Assembly: GCA_964528595.1 (NCBI GenBank)
Contig: CAZGTM010000014.1
Location: 7,440 to 71,439, forward strand
Reading direction: 5' to 3'
Length of the DNA stretch: 64,000 nt
DNA from: CAYFKJ01 sp964528595
GTDB taxonomy: Bacteria > Pseudomonadota > Alphaproteobacteria > UBA2966
This document shows positions 41,710-50,953 of the stretch, in pieces (positions within the stretch are counted from its first letter, which is position 1; every line of letters begins with the position of its first letter). The notes under the pieces were generated by a model. It was not told where the DNA came from. It was given only the letters and a program-made list of their open reading frames with translations, and searched no databases. The translations under genes and the position numbers were made by a program.

Positions 41710-42222
41710 TCATACTTCATCGGTGCCGATGTCATCGTCGGGGTCATTCTCGAGGCGATCGGCATCCGGCGCCGCGTCGTCTGCGTTGGAGATTTCCGGT
41801 TCCGGATCGTCTTCGATTTCACCGATAAATTTTTCGCCGGCCTCGCGGGCCCGTGCGATGTACTCGGCGCCCGCTTCGAGGAGCGATTTGAAGTCTTCGT
41901 CGTAGTCGTTGAGGCCGTCGAGGTTGGCCAGGATCGGGTTGGACTGCCAAAGTTTGCGCAAAGCCAGCCGTTGAATGGACTCGGGCACGCCGGCCTGCAT
42001 GAACGGCGTGAAATCGGAATCGGCGTCCAGATCCTCGACATCGGGGAGGTCTGGTACAGGCGTCTCGGCGGTTGTGTCCGAACCATCGTTGCCGTCCGGA
42101 AGAGCGACGTCGCCGCCCTCAGCCATTTCATCGGGGATGGCGGTGGCGGCTTTTTCTTCTACCCGCGCTTCCTGTTTACGGCGGGACCAGCGTTTGGCGA
42201 ATCCTTCATCTTCGTCGCTCAC
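41710..42222 (-). CDS. DUF3306 protein
   Basis: Acidic cytoplasmic protein of 170 residues. The text FAKRWSRRKQEA at the start and FMQAGVPESIQRLALRKLWQSNPILANLDGLNDYDEDF in the middle are the DUF3306 core; the C-terminus is a low-complexity acidic tail. The family goes with fdh loci in proteobacteria. It overlaps the DUF3305 stop by four bases. Role unknown, presumably in FDH biogenesis. Confidence 0.8.
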   Translation of the reverse strand: MSDEDEGFAKRWSRRKQEARVEEKAATAIPDEMAEGGDVALPDGNDGSDTTAETPVPDLPDVEDLDADSDFTPFMQAGVPESIQRLALRKLWQSNPILANLDGLNDYDEDFKSLLEAGAEYIARAREAGEKFIGEIEDDPEPEISNADDAAPDADRLENDPDDDIGTDEV

Positions 42223-42704
42223 GATCGCTTCTCCGGCCGTTCGTCGCGTTTGCGTTTCTTGAACGGCTGGTCGACATGGTGCGTGTTGACGAAATCGGCC
42301 AGCCAGGCCTTCATATCGGGCGGAAGGGCGACGGTGTCGACCTGCTCCTCACCGCTGTCCATGTAGTCCTGGGCTTCATAGGGGCAGACGGTCGCCAGGA
42401 AAGGGCTCAGGCCGTCACCCGGAGCCTCGTCGTCCTGATCCCGCAAGACCACAAAGACAACCGCCTGACTGGAAAGGTTGGCCCGGTAGCCCTCGGTTTC
42501 GCCTGGGTAGAGTTCAAGCTCGAGTGTTGCCGCCTGATATCGCTGCCGGCCCGCGACCTCGTCAAGGGGCAAGGGCTCGGCTAAGGGGGCGGCGCCGGGG
42601 ATGACGCCGACCACCCGCCACTCGTGATCCTGCCAGGCATGATCGACCTCGCGGCGTTCGATAATGATGCCGAGCGGCATGGAATCGGCCGGTTTTGGAT
42701 TCAA
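42219..42704 (-). CDS. DUF3305 protein
   Basis: Cytoplasmic protein of 161 residues. DUF3305 core: PLGIIIERREVDHAWQDHEWRVVGVIPG, then YQAATLELELYPGETEGYRANLSS. TTG 42704 is preceded by AAGGGGG at five bases and is my preferred start; ATG 42680 is the alternative. It is the first gene of the minus-strand fdh group and is divergent from the polyferredoxin gene, with about 170 bases between. Role unknown. Confidence 0.78.
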   Translation of the reverse strand: MNPKPADSMPLGIIIERREVDHAWQDHEWRVVGVIPGAAPLAEPLPLDEVAGRQRYQAATLELELYPGETEGYRANLSSQAVVFVVLRDQDDEAPGDGLSPFLATVCPYEAQDYMDSGEEQVDTVALPPDMKAWLADFVNTHHVDQPFKKRKRDERPEKRS

Positions 42705-42877
42705 CGCATCCCCCTTCGCCTGTTCGTAAAATAGGATGTGCCCAATTGCGGCGTAGCCGCAAGAGGGCAAATTTTTGATCACGCCGATTTGTCGCCCGTC
42801 CGCTGCGAACCATTTGTATTTCCGGGCGTGATTGGCTAGAGCTATGAGACGCGCCTTTCCGGGGGGACAAGCTCGTT

Positions 42878-44911
42878 ATGAAAGCTGGTCAGAAATCGGT
42901 CCTGTTGTGCGACTGCGATGGCACCATGTCCATCGACGGGAAGGCTATTGCGCGGGCATTGGGCGCGGAGGTCCCGGAAATCCATACCCAGCTTTGCCGG
43001 CGGCAGATCGAAAATTTCAAACGCCAGCTTGATCAGCGCGAACCGATGCTGGTCTGCTGCACGCAGGAAGCGCCGGTTTTCGCGGAAACCATGATCGAGC
43101 GTGAAGCCGACGCCGCCAACGAGCCGTCCCTGACGTTCACCAATATCCGCGAACGCGCCGGCTGGTCCCAGGAAGGCGCACGCGCCGCGCCCAAAATGGC
43201 GGCGCTGATCGCCGAGGCCGCGCTCGACATACCGGCGGCCGGCAGCATGACGCTGGTGTCGGAGGGGCGGATCATCGTTCTGGGTGGCGACGCCGGCGCA
43301 CTCGATATAGCGGTGCGATTGTCGGATATCCTCGATGTTACGCTGGTACTGCCCGAGGGTGTGGATGTGGCACCGCCGGCGGTGACGGGTTTTCTCATCT
43401 ACCAGGGGACACCGGTGGCGGCGCGCGGCAGTTTCGGGAATTTCGAAATCGAGTTCGGTGATCTGGCGCCGGCCCGTCCCTCAGCCCGCGGCATGATCGA
43501 ATACGAGCCACGGTCGGCTGCTGTCTTGCCGGCCGACCTGATCCTCGATCTTCGCAGCGGTGATGCTCTGTTCCCTTCACCGGATAAACGGGACGGCTAC
43601 GAACATCCCGATCCCGGTCATGCCGCCGGGGTGGAGCGCATTGTCGGCGAGCTGCAGCAGATGGTGGGTGAGTTCGAAAAACCCTTGTACGTGTCGTTCG
43701 ACGACAGCCATTGTACCCATTCCCGCAACAACGTGACGGGTTGCACGCGCTGTCTGGATCTTTGTCCCGCCGGCGCGATCCAGCCCGCCGGCGATGTGGT
43801 GGCCTTCGATGCGCACCTCTGCGCCGGTTGCGGCAACTGCGCCGGCGTTTGCCCCACCGACGCCGCAAACTACGCACTGCCGGGCACCAAGGCGCTGTTC
43901 GAACGTCTGCGGACGATGTTGACGACCTACCATGAAGCCGGCGGAAAGCACGCCGTCCTGCTGGTGCATGACACCGGCACGGGCGACGAGATGATCGGTG
44001 CTGCCGCGCGGCATTTCCGGGGGCTGCCGGCAACGGTCCTGCCGTTCGCCGTCAACCAGGTCGCCCAAATCGGTTTCGAATTCCTTTTGAGTGCTCTCGC
44101 TTATGGGGCCGAAAAGGTTCTGCTGCTGACGTCAGCGGACAAACCGGACGACTATGCCGGTCTGCCCGCCCAGTTGTCCTATGCGGAGGCGGCGCTACAG
44201 GGTCTCGGTTACGGGACGGGCCGGATCGAGTTGTTTGACGATGCGGATCCGGAAGCCCTCGAGGCCATGCTTTACGACCTGGCGCCGGTGTCGGTCTGCC
44301 CGCCCGGTTCCGCCGCGGCGATGGAGCGCAAGCGCGCCAACCTGAACCTGGCGGCGGCCCATCTGCACGAACATGCGCCTGAACCGGTCGATGTCGTCGC
44401 CATGCCGGCGGGCGCACCGGTCGGCACCATGGCGGTCGATGCGCCCGGCTGCACGCTCTGCCTGGCCTGCGTTTCGGTCTGCCCGGTAGGCGCCCTGGGC
44501 GACAACCCCGACAGTCCGATGCTGCGCTTCAACGAAGCCGCCTGCGTGCAATGCGGTTTGTGCCGCGTCACTTGTCCGGAAGCCGTGATCACGCTGGTGC
44601 CGCGCCTCAACCTGAGGCCGGAAGCGCGGGACTGGATCATCGTCAAGGAAGAGGAGCCCTTCAATTGCGTCAGCTGCGGCAAGCCCTTCGCTGTGCAATC
44701 GACTATCGACAAGATGATGGAGAAGCTGGCCGACAATCCGATGTTCGCCAAGGATCCGGCGGCGCTGGAGCGCCTCAAAATGTGCGAGGACTGCCGCGTC
44801 GTCGACATGTTCGAGGCGCCTCAGCCCATGGCGACAGGAGAGCGCCCGCGCATACGGACGACCGACGACTACCTGCGGGAACGCGATGACGGCGAGGATT
44901 TGGACAGCTAA
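42878..44911 (+). CDS. Multi-cluster iron-sulfur protein with HdrA-like N-terminus
   Basis: Protein of 677 residues. The N-terminus has VLLCDCDG (Cys11, Cys13), a later LCRRQ, VCCTQ and FTNIRERAGWS, echoing the N-terminal domain of heterodisulfide reductase HdrA. Then come two ferredoxin clusters (CTRCLDLCPAGAI, CAGCGNCAGVCP), an MvhD-like segment (VLPFAVNQVAQIGFEFLLSALAYGAEKVLLL) and two more clusters (CTLCLACVSVCP, CVQCGLCRVTCP), plus a CxxC pair further on. No FAD motif was evident. Divergent from the DUF3305/fdh group, it is a likely electron carrier for formate oxidation. Confidence 0.78.
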   Translation: MKAGQKSVLLCDCDGTMSIDGKAIARALGAEVPEIHTQLCRRQIENFKRQLDQREPMLVCCTQEAPVFAETMIEREADAANEPSLTFTNIRERAGWSQEGARAAPKMAALIAEAALDIPAAGSMTLVSEGRIIVLGGDAGALDIAVRLSDILDVTLVLPEGVDVAPPAVTGFLIYQGTPVAARGSFGNFEIEFGDLAPARPSARGMIEYEPRSAAVLPADLILDLRSGDALFPSPDKRDGYEHPDPGHAAGVERIVGELQQMVGEFEKPLYVSFDDSHCTHSRNNVTGCTRCLDLCPAGAIQPAGDVVAFDAHLCAGCGNCAGVCPTDAANYALPGTKALFERLRTMLTTYHEAGGKHAVLLVHDTGTGDEMIGAAARHFRGLPATVLPFAVNQVAQIGFEFLLSALAYGAEKVLLLTSADKPDDYAGLPAQLSYAEAALQGLGYGTGRIELFDDADPEALEAMLYDLAPVSVCPPGSAAAMERKRANLNLAAAHLHEHAPEPVDVVAMPAGAPVGTMAVDAPGCTLCLACVSVCPVGALGDNPDSPMLRFNEAACVQCGLCRVTCPEAVITLVPRLNLRPEARDWIIVKEEEPFNCVSCGKPFAVQSTIDKMMEKLADNPMFAKDPAALERLKMCEDCRVVDMFEAPQPMATGERPRIRTTDDYLRERDDGEDLDS

Positions 44912-46208
44912 GGCCTGCATCCTGTTCGCCGCCCTTTGTTCGGTCGCGGTGGCGCCCGTCCTGCGCGCGGACATGATCGGCCATGGCGGCATGGTGCGCA
45001 GCGTCGCCGTTTCGCCCGACGGCACCCGCGTTCTGACCGCCGGCTTCGACCATGCCGTCAAACTTTGGGATTTCGTGGAACAGATCGAAATTGCCGATCT
45101 AAGTGGCCACGACGCCCCTGTGAACGCCGTAGCCTTTCTGCCCGACGGGCGGCGGGCGCTTACGGCCAGTGATGACGGCAGCAGCATACTTTGGGACTTG
45201 GAGGCCGGTCAGCCCACACTCCGCCTAAACGGACATCTGGCCAAGGTAATGACCGTGGCGGTCGATCAGACGGGACGATTGGCAGCGACGGGCGGCTGGG
45301 ATCGCACCATCCGGTTTTGGAACCTCGATAGCGGCAGGGAGATACGAGCAATCGGAATTCCAACCAATCTCAATGCCGTGGCCTTTGTGCCGGGGAGCAA
45401 AATTCTGGCCGGCGGCGGGCATGACGGCGTCATCCGGTTGTTCGACACCGCCAGCGGCAACCAGACCGGAGAACTAAGAGGCCACGGCTGGGGGGTGACG
45501 CAACTCGCCGCTCTGCCGGACGGAAAACGGCTGATCAGCAGCGGCACAGACGGCACCGTCCGGCTGTGGGACGTTGCGGCGCAAACTGAAATAGCGGCTT
45601 TGAAGGGTCACGAGGGTCCGGTGTTCGGCCTTTCCGTTGCGCATAACGGCAAGACGGCTGTGACCGTCGACCGCTTCGGTATCCTGCAGATCTGGAACCT
45701 CGACGGCGCTGCTTCGGTCGGCAGTCTGAAGGTTCACGAAAGGGCTGCGTGGGCCGTGGCTTACACGCCGGATGCGCGGTTCGTGGTGACGGGTGGCAGC
45801 GACGAATCGGCCCGGGTCTGGCACCTTGCGACCGGTGACCGGATCGGCACGGCGCTGGCGGACGACAATGAACCCAAACCCTGGCTGAAAAGCGATCACC
45901 CCGGCGCCAGGCTGTTTCGAAAATGCGCCCGTTGTCATGCTGTGTCGGCCAAGGCGCGCAAGCGCTCGGGCCCCCATTTTGAGGCATTGATTGGCCGCCC
46001 GGCCGGGACTGTCGCTGGGTATCATTACTCGGGCGTCCTGAAGCGGGCGGGGTTCGACTGGACACGGCGTAATATCGCCGCCCTGTTCCGCGACGGACCC
46101 GACCATTTCATTCCCGGAACCAAAATGCCGATGCAGCGTATCGGCAGCGAAACCGACCTTAGCTCCCTGATCGAGTACATCGCGGAGATCACCGGCCACA
46201 AGGAGTAG
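44886..46208 (+). CDS. WD40 propeller fused to class I cytochrome c
   Basis: Exported protein of 440 residues: leader to about residue 29 (VLRA-DM), a WD40 propeller of about seven repeats (for example KLWDFVEQ, ILWDLEAG, RFWNLDSG, RLWDVAAQ, QIWNLDG, RVWHLATG), then a cytochrome c domain with C347-x-x-C350-His351 and an axial Met near 414 (GTKMPMQ). It overlaps the polyferredoxin gene by 26 bases, so the two are translationally linked. It could pass periplasmic electrons or sense them. The fusion is unusual and its partner unknown. Confidence 0.85.
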   Translation: MTARIWTAKACILFAALCSVAVAPVLRADMIGHGGMVRSVAVSPDGTRVLTAGFDHAVKLWDFVEQIEIADLSGHDAPVNAVAFLPDGRRALTASDDGSSILWDLEAGQPTLRLNGHLAKVMTVAVDQTGRLAATGGWDRTIRFWNLDSGREIRAIGIPTNLNAVAFVPGSKILAGGGHDGVIRLFDTASGNQTGELRGHGWGVTQLAALPDGKRLISSGTDGTVRLWDVAAQTEIAALKGHEGPVFGLSVAHNGKTAVTVDRFGILQIWNLDGAASVGSLKVHERAAWAVAYTPDARFVVTGGSDESARVWHLATGDRIGTALADDNEPKPWLKSDHPGARLFRKCARCHAVSAKARKRSGPHFEALIGRPAGTVAGYHYSGVLKRAGFDWTRRNIAALFRDGPDHFIPGTKMPMQRIGSETDLSSLIEYIAEITGHKE

Positions 46209-46210
46209 AG

Positions 46211-46651
46211 CTAACAATCGAAAGCGCGGCTCAGCTTCTTCAACAGGCCGAGGAGATGGTCGCGTTCGCCCGGCTCCAGGACCGCGTCCATCAGCCGCTC
46301 CTGGCCCTCAACCTCCGCCGTCGCCTGTTCAAGAACGGCGGCGCCTTCGTCGGTGAGCCGGAGCGAGTAGTAGCGGCCATCCTTTCGATCGCGTTCGCGC
46401 CGCAGCAGCCCGCGCTCACGCAGCCGGTTGATCGAATACGACAGTGTCGATTTGTCCAGCCGGTAAACTTCCGTCAGCGCCAGCTGCGTGACGCCGGGAT
46501 TGGCCGCGACCATGCTGAGCAGGCTGAATTCTCCGGGGCTCAGGCCCACTTCCTTGGTGATGCGGGTAAAATCGCGAAACACCGCCGATTGAGCCTGGCG
46601 AACCTGGTAGCCCAAATACGTGGGAAGCTTGCCGAATTTCAAACTGGACAT
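46211..46651 (-). CDS. MarR-family transcriptional regulator
   Basis: Regulator of 146 residues. The winged helix is GLSPGEFSLLSMVAANPGVTQLALTEVYRLDKSTLSYSINRLRERGLLRRERDRKDGRYYSLRLTDEG. It follows selD by 12 bases on the minus strand and converges with the WD40-cytochrome gene. Ligand and targets unknown; the neighbouring fdh/selD genes are candidates. Confidence 0.88.
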   Translation of the reverse strand: MSSLKFGKLPTYLGYQVRQAQSAVFRDFTRITKEVGLSPGEFSLLSMVAANPGVTQLALTEVYRLDKSTLSYSINRLRERGLLRRERDRKDGRYYSLRLTDEGAAVLEQATAEVEGQERLMDAVLEPGERDHLLGLLKKLSRAFDC

Positions 46652-46663
46652 TCTGCCGGTCGG

Positions 46664-47728
46664 CTATGTGACGATGATGCGGCCGGGCTCGTCGGCCACT
46701 TCGAGCCAGCCGATTACGGCCTGAACCGGTACGCCACGGCCGCGCAGACTGTCCAGGAGGGCGTCAAGATCCGCGGGCGCCACTGCCATCAACAGACCGC
46801 CCGAAGTCTGCGCGTCGGCCAGCAGCAGCTGTTGTTCCTCGGCCAGATGATCGGCGAAACGGGCGTTCGGCGCGGCATATTCGAGATTTCGCTTGGTGCC
46901 GCCCGGACAGAGGCCTTCGGCCAGAAAAGCCTCGACGCCATCGAGCAACGGCACGTCGGCGTAGGTCAAACGCGCGCCGATCGGCGATGCCGCTTCCTCG
47001 CTCGAGGCATTCAGCATGTTGCCGAGATGTCCGAGCAGGCCGAAACCGGTGATGTCGGTGGCGGCATGGACGCCGATCTCGGTCATCACGGCAGCGGCGT
47101 CGCGGTTCAATGTCGTCATGCCGGCAATCGCGGCCTCAAGACCGTCCGGCCCGAGACGGCCTCTTTTAACCGCTGTGGTCAGGATCCCGGTGCCGATCTT
47201 CTTGGTGAGAACCAAGGCGTCGCCGGGGCGGGCGCCAGAATTGCTGACGATCCGGCCGGGGTGCACCGTTCCGGTGACGAAGAGGCCAAATTTCGGTTCC
47301 TCGTCGACGATGGAATGCCCGCCGGATATGGCCACGCCCGCTTCCGTGCAGATGGCTGCGGCGCCCTCGAAAACCTTGCCCAGTTGATCGAGACCAAGTG
47401 TATCGACCGGCCAGGCAACGAAACTCAGGGCGTTCAAGGGCTGGGCTCCCATGGCGTAGATGTCGCTCAGGGCATTGGCGGCGGCGATGCGGCCGAAATC
47501 GTAAGGGTCGTCTACGATGGGCGGAAAGATATCGACCGTTTCGACCAGAGCAAGATCGTCGGTCAGCTTGACCACCGCCGCGTCGTCAGCCGTGCCGTGT
47601 CCGACCAGGACACGATTATCTTCCGTCACCGGCAGGCGCGAGAGCGCGGCCTTCAAATCCGCCTGGCTGATTTTTGCGGCGCAACCGGCGGCCTTGGCGA
47701 GACTGGTCAGGGCGACAACATCAAGCAT
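46664..47728 (-). CDS. selD: Selenide, water dikinase
   Basis: Enzyme of 354 residues that makes selenophosphate from selenide and ATP. The N-terminal active segment LTSLAKAAGCAAKIS holds Cys16 and Lys19, which fit the catalytic Cys/Lys pair; HGTADDAAV and GGHSIVDEEPKFGLFVTG are AIR-synthase-like ATP/Mg regions. No selA, selB or tRNA-Sec was seen nearby, and FdhA uses Cys. Selenium may go to tRNA 2-selenouridine, to labile-selenium enzymes or to selenoproteins elsewhere. Confidence 0.92.
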   Translation of the reverse strand: MLDVVALTSLAKAAGCAAKISQADLKAALSRLPVTEDNRVLVGHGTADDAAVVKLTDDLALVETVDIFPPIVDDPYDFGRIAAANALSDIYAMGAQPLNALSFVAWPVDTLGLDQLGKVFEGAAAICTEAGVAISGGHSIVDEEPKFGLFVTGTVHPGRIVSNSGARPGDALVLTKKIGTGILTTAVKRGRLGPDGLEAAIAGMTTLNRDAAAVMTEIGVHAATDITGFGLLGHLGNMLNASSEEAASPIGARLTYADVPLLDGVEAFLAEGLCPGGTKRNLEYAAPNARFADHLAEEQQLLLADAQTSGGLLMAVAPADLDALLDSLRGRGVPVQAVIGWLEVADEPGRIIVT

Positions 47729-47843
47729 ATGAGCAAGTCCTCATGAAAGTTTGATCTTCCAACCGTATTCGAAATTTCCAGCACTGTCACCCGGACTGGT
47801 CGCTGGAGGTTATGTGGGCTGCCAACGCGGAGAAAGGCCAGCG

Positions 47844-49220
47844 TTATGGACGTTCGCCTTGTTCTTCGACTTCCGCCCACAACGCGTCGGCTACCCGTTT
47901 GGCGGCATTTCCGTCGGCGTTGCCGGTCCAGGTTTCCAACAGCTCGATCTCTTGTTTGCCCAATTCAGCCGGAACGGGCCGGGCGGCTTCTGCCAGGGTG
48001 CGCAAACGGGCGGCGAGATCTTCGGGCGAGTCGGCGCTAATTGCCGCGTCGCCGAGGTCGACGATGTAGGGCTCTCGGTCGGTTTTCAGAGCCTCGGCGA
48101 ATGCGGCGGTGACGAGGGGTTTGCCCGCCGCGATGGCTTCGAAGGCAGCTGTGGTGTTGAAGGCGAACACGGCATCGGCCTGGAGGATCAGTTTGAGCGG
48201 GTCACCGCCCGATATTGTGCTGAGATTGGCGGGCCGGGGTCCGCAGGCATCGATTGCCGTATTCAACCCAGCCACTTCGAGCGGCGTCGGTTTTGACTTC
48301 ACGACGACGTCGATGTGGGGCGCCGCCCGGGCCAGTTCGACCGCGGCGCGGTGGACGCCGGCCGCGAGTTCCGCCCAATCGAGATGATCGCGCTCGTCAC
48401 CGATGATTTCGCGCTTGCTCGGGTCGGCGAAGCCGGCTTTGCGCGCGATGCGCGGCAGCCCGGTCTTGGGCATGAAGGAAAAGAACAGGACTTTGGGGCG
48501 CACGCCGTCTTCACGTGTCCGGCCCGCGTTATTCCGCCGCCAGGCATGCACGTTGTCGAGCCTCGGCATGCCGGTCACGGTAATACGGTCTTCGGGCGCG
48601 ATTTCCGCGGCCCTTTGAACACGGCGCTCGATATCGTTGTAGACCAGTATGCGCCGGCCGGAAAACGGTCCCCGCCGGGTACGATAAATCTCAGTGAAAA
48701 ATTCCATGCGGCCAGGGCTTTTCAGGTTTTCCTTGTGCAGCACGACAAAGGGCGTGCCCTGAGCTTCCAGCGCTGCCGCCAATTCCCGCTCTGCGTAATA
48801 TGTGAAATTGGCCGTCACCACCGCGTCGAAGCGCTGCAGAGCCTGAAGCTTGCGCCACATGCGGCCAAGAAAATCCCGGTAACGCGCCTTGGCCGCCATG
48901 ATGGCCGGGTCGTCCGAAACGTAGGCATAATCATCGACCTCCCGCGGTAAGAATATGGAGGCCAGGGCTTTGAACGCCTTGATCTCGACGGCATCCAGGG
49001 CATGAAGCGAGAACCGCAGGTCGTTGCCGAACGCCGTTCGGCCGTCCTCCGCCAGACCTTGTTTGGCCAGCATGAGGACGCGCTTAGCGTCCGCGCCGGC
49101 GGGGCCTTGCAGGGGCTCGATGGCGGCCTTCAAGAGCCGGGCCGCAAGAGCCGGCTGATTCAAGCGGGCCGACCAGCGAAACAAAGCCCACCACATCTCC
49201 CGGCAAAGCGTTACCCACAT
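47844..49220 (-). CDS. GT-B-like surface polysaccharide transferase, paralogue 1
   Basis: Protein of 458 residues without signal peptide. It looks like a GT-B or CDP-glycerol-transferase-type enzyme: FTYYAERELAAALEAQGTPFVVLHKENLK in the N-half, TVTGMPRLDNVHAWR, then a C-half with VVVKSKPTPLEV, SGGDPLKLILQADAVFAFNTTAAFEAIAAGKPLVT and PYIVDLGDA, the pattern of a donor-binding domain. The C-terminal NADGNAAKRVADALW is shared with the next paralogue nine bases upstream. Probable role: adding a nonulosonate or similar residue to surface glycans; inferred from the adjacent neu genes. Confidence 0.66.
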   Translation of the reverse strand: MWVTLCREMWWALFRWSARLNQPALAARLLKAAIEPLQGPAGADAKRVLMLAKQGLAEDGRTAFGNDLRFSLHALDAVEIKAFKALASIFLPREVDDYAYVSDDPAIMAAKARYRDFLGRMWRKLQALQRFDAVVTANFTYYAERELAAALEAQGTPFVVLHKENLKSPGRMEFFTEIYRTRRGPFSGRRILVYNDIERRVQRAAEIAPEDRITVTGMPRLDNVHAWRRNNAGRTREDGVRPKVLFFSFMPKTGLPRIARKAGFADPSKREIIGDERDHLDWAELAAGVHRAAVELARAAPHIDVVVKSKPTPLEVAGLNTAIDACGPRPANLSTISGGDPLKLILQADAVFAFNTTAAFEAIAAGKPLVTAAFAEALKTDREPYIVDLGDAAISADSPEDLAARLRTLAEAARPVPAELGKQEIELLETWTGNADGNAAKRVADALWAEVEEQGERP

Positions 49221-49229
49221 TATCGGATA

Positions 49230-50747
49230 CTACCGGTCGGCGGCCCTGGCGGCCTGCGGTATTGAGGGCGTTTCCACCGGAGAGGACGCAGCGGGCTCGG
49301 TGACGAATGACAGGGATTTTCCTTGATGCGCCTTGACGTGGTCGTAGACGGTATCCGCCACCCGCTTGGAGGCGTTTCCGTCAGGGTTGCCCAGCCAATG
49401 GTCCAGCATGCGCAATTGTTCGGCTCCGAGACTGGTGTCGCGGCCTTTCGACGTGCGTTGGCGCGCTCGCGCGGCGGTCATTTCGATGAACTCCTCAACC
49501 GAATTCGCCCGGTCCGTGGCGTCGCCAAGGTCGATGACGTAGGGCTTCGTCGCCGTGTCGGCGGCCTCGTCGAAGTAGGGAATGACGACCGGCACATTGG
49601 CGGCCAAAGATTCAAATATCGTCGTGGAATTGAAGGCGCAGACAACGTCGCTTTCGATGATCATGCGGAACGGGTCGCCCCCGACGATAATCTCGAAATT
49701 GTCCGGTCCGGAGAAATTGTCACCGAAAACCGGCTTGAGCGCCTTCAAATTGCGGGCGCCGTTCTTGGTCTTGATGATCACGCGGATGTCCGGATTTTGC
49801 TCGGCCAAGCGCACCATGGCCCGGTGGCTGTTGTAGACCAGATTGGTCCAGCGGATGTTCTCGAGATCATTGTCGAGCACTTCGAAGGTGCGCTCGCCCT
49901 TGGAGCCGATAAAGGGCGTGCCGGTGACGGGGTTGAAAGACATGAAAGTGACGGTCGGCTTGTCGTCCGCGTCCTGGTTGTCGCCGGCGTGGGCCTGGCG
50001 CCAATTATGGATGAAGTCCAAGCGGGGCATGCCGCAAATGGCCATGCGATCACCCGGCGTTCGGCCCGAATCGATTTGAATATCCCGTTCGATCCGGTTG
50101 TAGGTGAGGACAAGAGAACCTTGAAACGGAATTTTCCGCGTGGCGTAGACGTGGCGGTAAAATATCTCCTGACCCGGATTTTTCAGACATTCCTTGTGCA
50201 TGGCGATAAATCGGATGCCGTGCGCTTCCGCCGCCGCCGCCATTTCCTGTTCGGCGAAGTAGCTGAAATTACCGGTCAGAATTGCATCGATATCGGTTTG
50301 TTTTTTCAAATGCGCCCAAACCGCGTGCCAAAATGCCCGCAGGCGCAATTTTGCCGCATTAATGTCGGCATCCGTCGTTTGATAATCGTTGTCGCCCATG
50401 CTTCGCGGCAGGAATCCGAAGGCCACCGCCTTGGGTGCAGTTCGGTCGAGTGACAAGAGCGTAAAGCGCGGATCCTCACCCACACTCGCCATGACATCTT
50501 CGGAAAGGCCGATCTTGTTGAGATAGAGGGCCCGGATGCCGCCTTCGGCCTTTGGGCTGCCGGATTTGACGATCGACAGTTGGATGCCGATCAACCAGGC
50601 GGCAATTCCGGCAAAACCATGCCTGGCCGCAAAACTCAACAACGGGGGAGACAATTTGGCAGCCAGCAGTTCGGGCCTCGAGACCGCTTGAGCCGCACGC
50701 CGGCCCTGGCGGTGCAAGTACGCCGAAATGTCGGTTACAGCTGACAT
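49230..50747 (-). CDS. GT-B-like surface polysaccharide transferase, paralogue 2
   Basis: Protein of 505 residues, paralogue of the previous gene. Matching segments include FSYFAEQEMAAAAEAHGIRFIAMHKECLKNPG, CGMPRLDFIHNWRQ, VGGDPFRMIIESDVVCAFNSTTIFESLAANVPVVIP, KPYVIDLGDA and NPDGNASKRVADTVY. ATG 50747 follows AAGG; the open frame upstream is discarded. The tandem pair may add two sugars or alternate acceptors. The gene is divergent from a methyltransferase gene, with about 200 bases between them. Confidence 0.66.
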   Translation of the reverse strand: MSAVTDISAYLHRQGRRAAQAVSRPELLAAKLSPPLLSFAARHGFAGIAAWLIGIQLSIVKSGSPKAEGGIRALYLNKIGLSEDVMASVGEDPRFTLLSLDRTAPKAVAFGFLPRSMGDNDYQTTDADINAAKLRLRAFWHAVWAHLKKQTDIDAILTGNFSYFAEQEMAAAAEAHGIRFIAMHKECLKNPGQEIFYRHVYATRKIPFQGSLVLTYNRIERDIQIDSGRTPGDRMAICGMPRLDFIHNWRQAHAGDNQDADDKPTVTFMSFNPVTGTPFIGSKGERTFEVLDNDLENIRWTNLVYNSHRAMVRLAEQNPDIRVIIKTKNGARNLKALKPVFGDNFSGPDNFEIIVGGDPFRMIIESDVVCAFNSTTIFESLAANVPVVIPYFDEAADTATKPYVIDLGDATDRANSVEEFIEMTAARARQRTSKGRDTSLGAEQLRMLDHWLGNPDGNASKRVADTVYDHVKAHQGKSLSFVTEPAASSPVETPSIPQAARAADR

Positions 50748-50953
50748 CGGCAGCCTTTCTGCTTGAAGAACCGGCCGGTAAAAGGTCCGGGCCGGCGCCC
50801 CGGATCGCCGCACACCCGGCCGGGCATGAGGCGGCGCGGGCGCATTATCATTAGCGCGTTCGCGCACGTCAAGCAAACGCCACTCGTGGTTGGACTTCGG
50901 CCGGGCGGGCGGATAGGATGCGCCCGCCCGATCCTGGGCGATACGGTAGCGAC

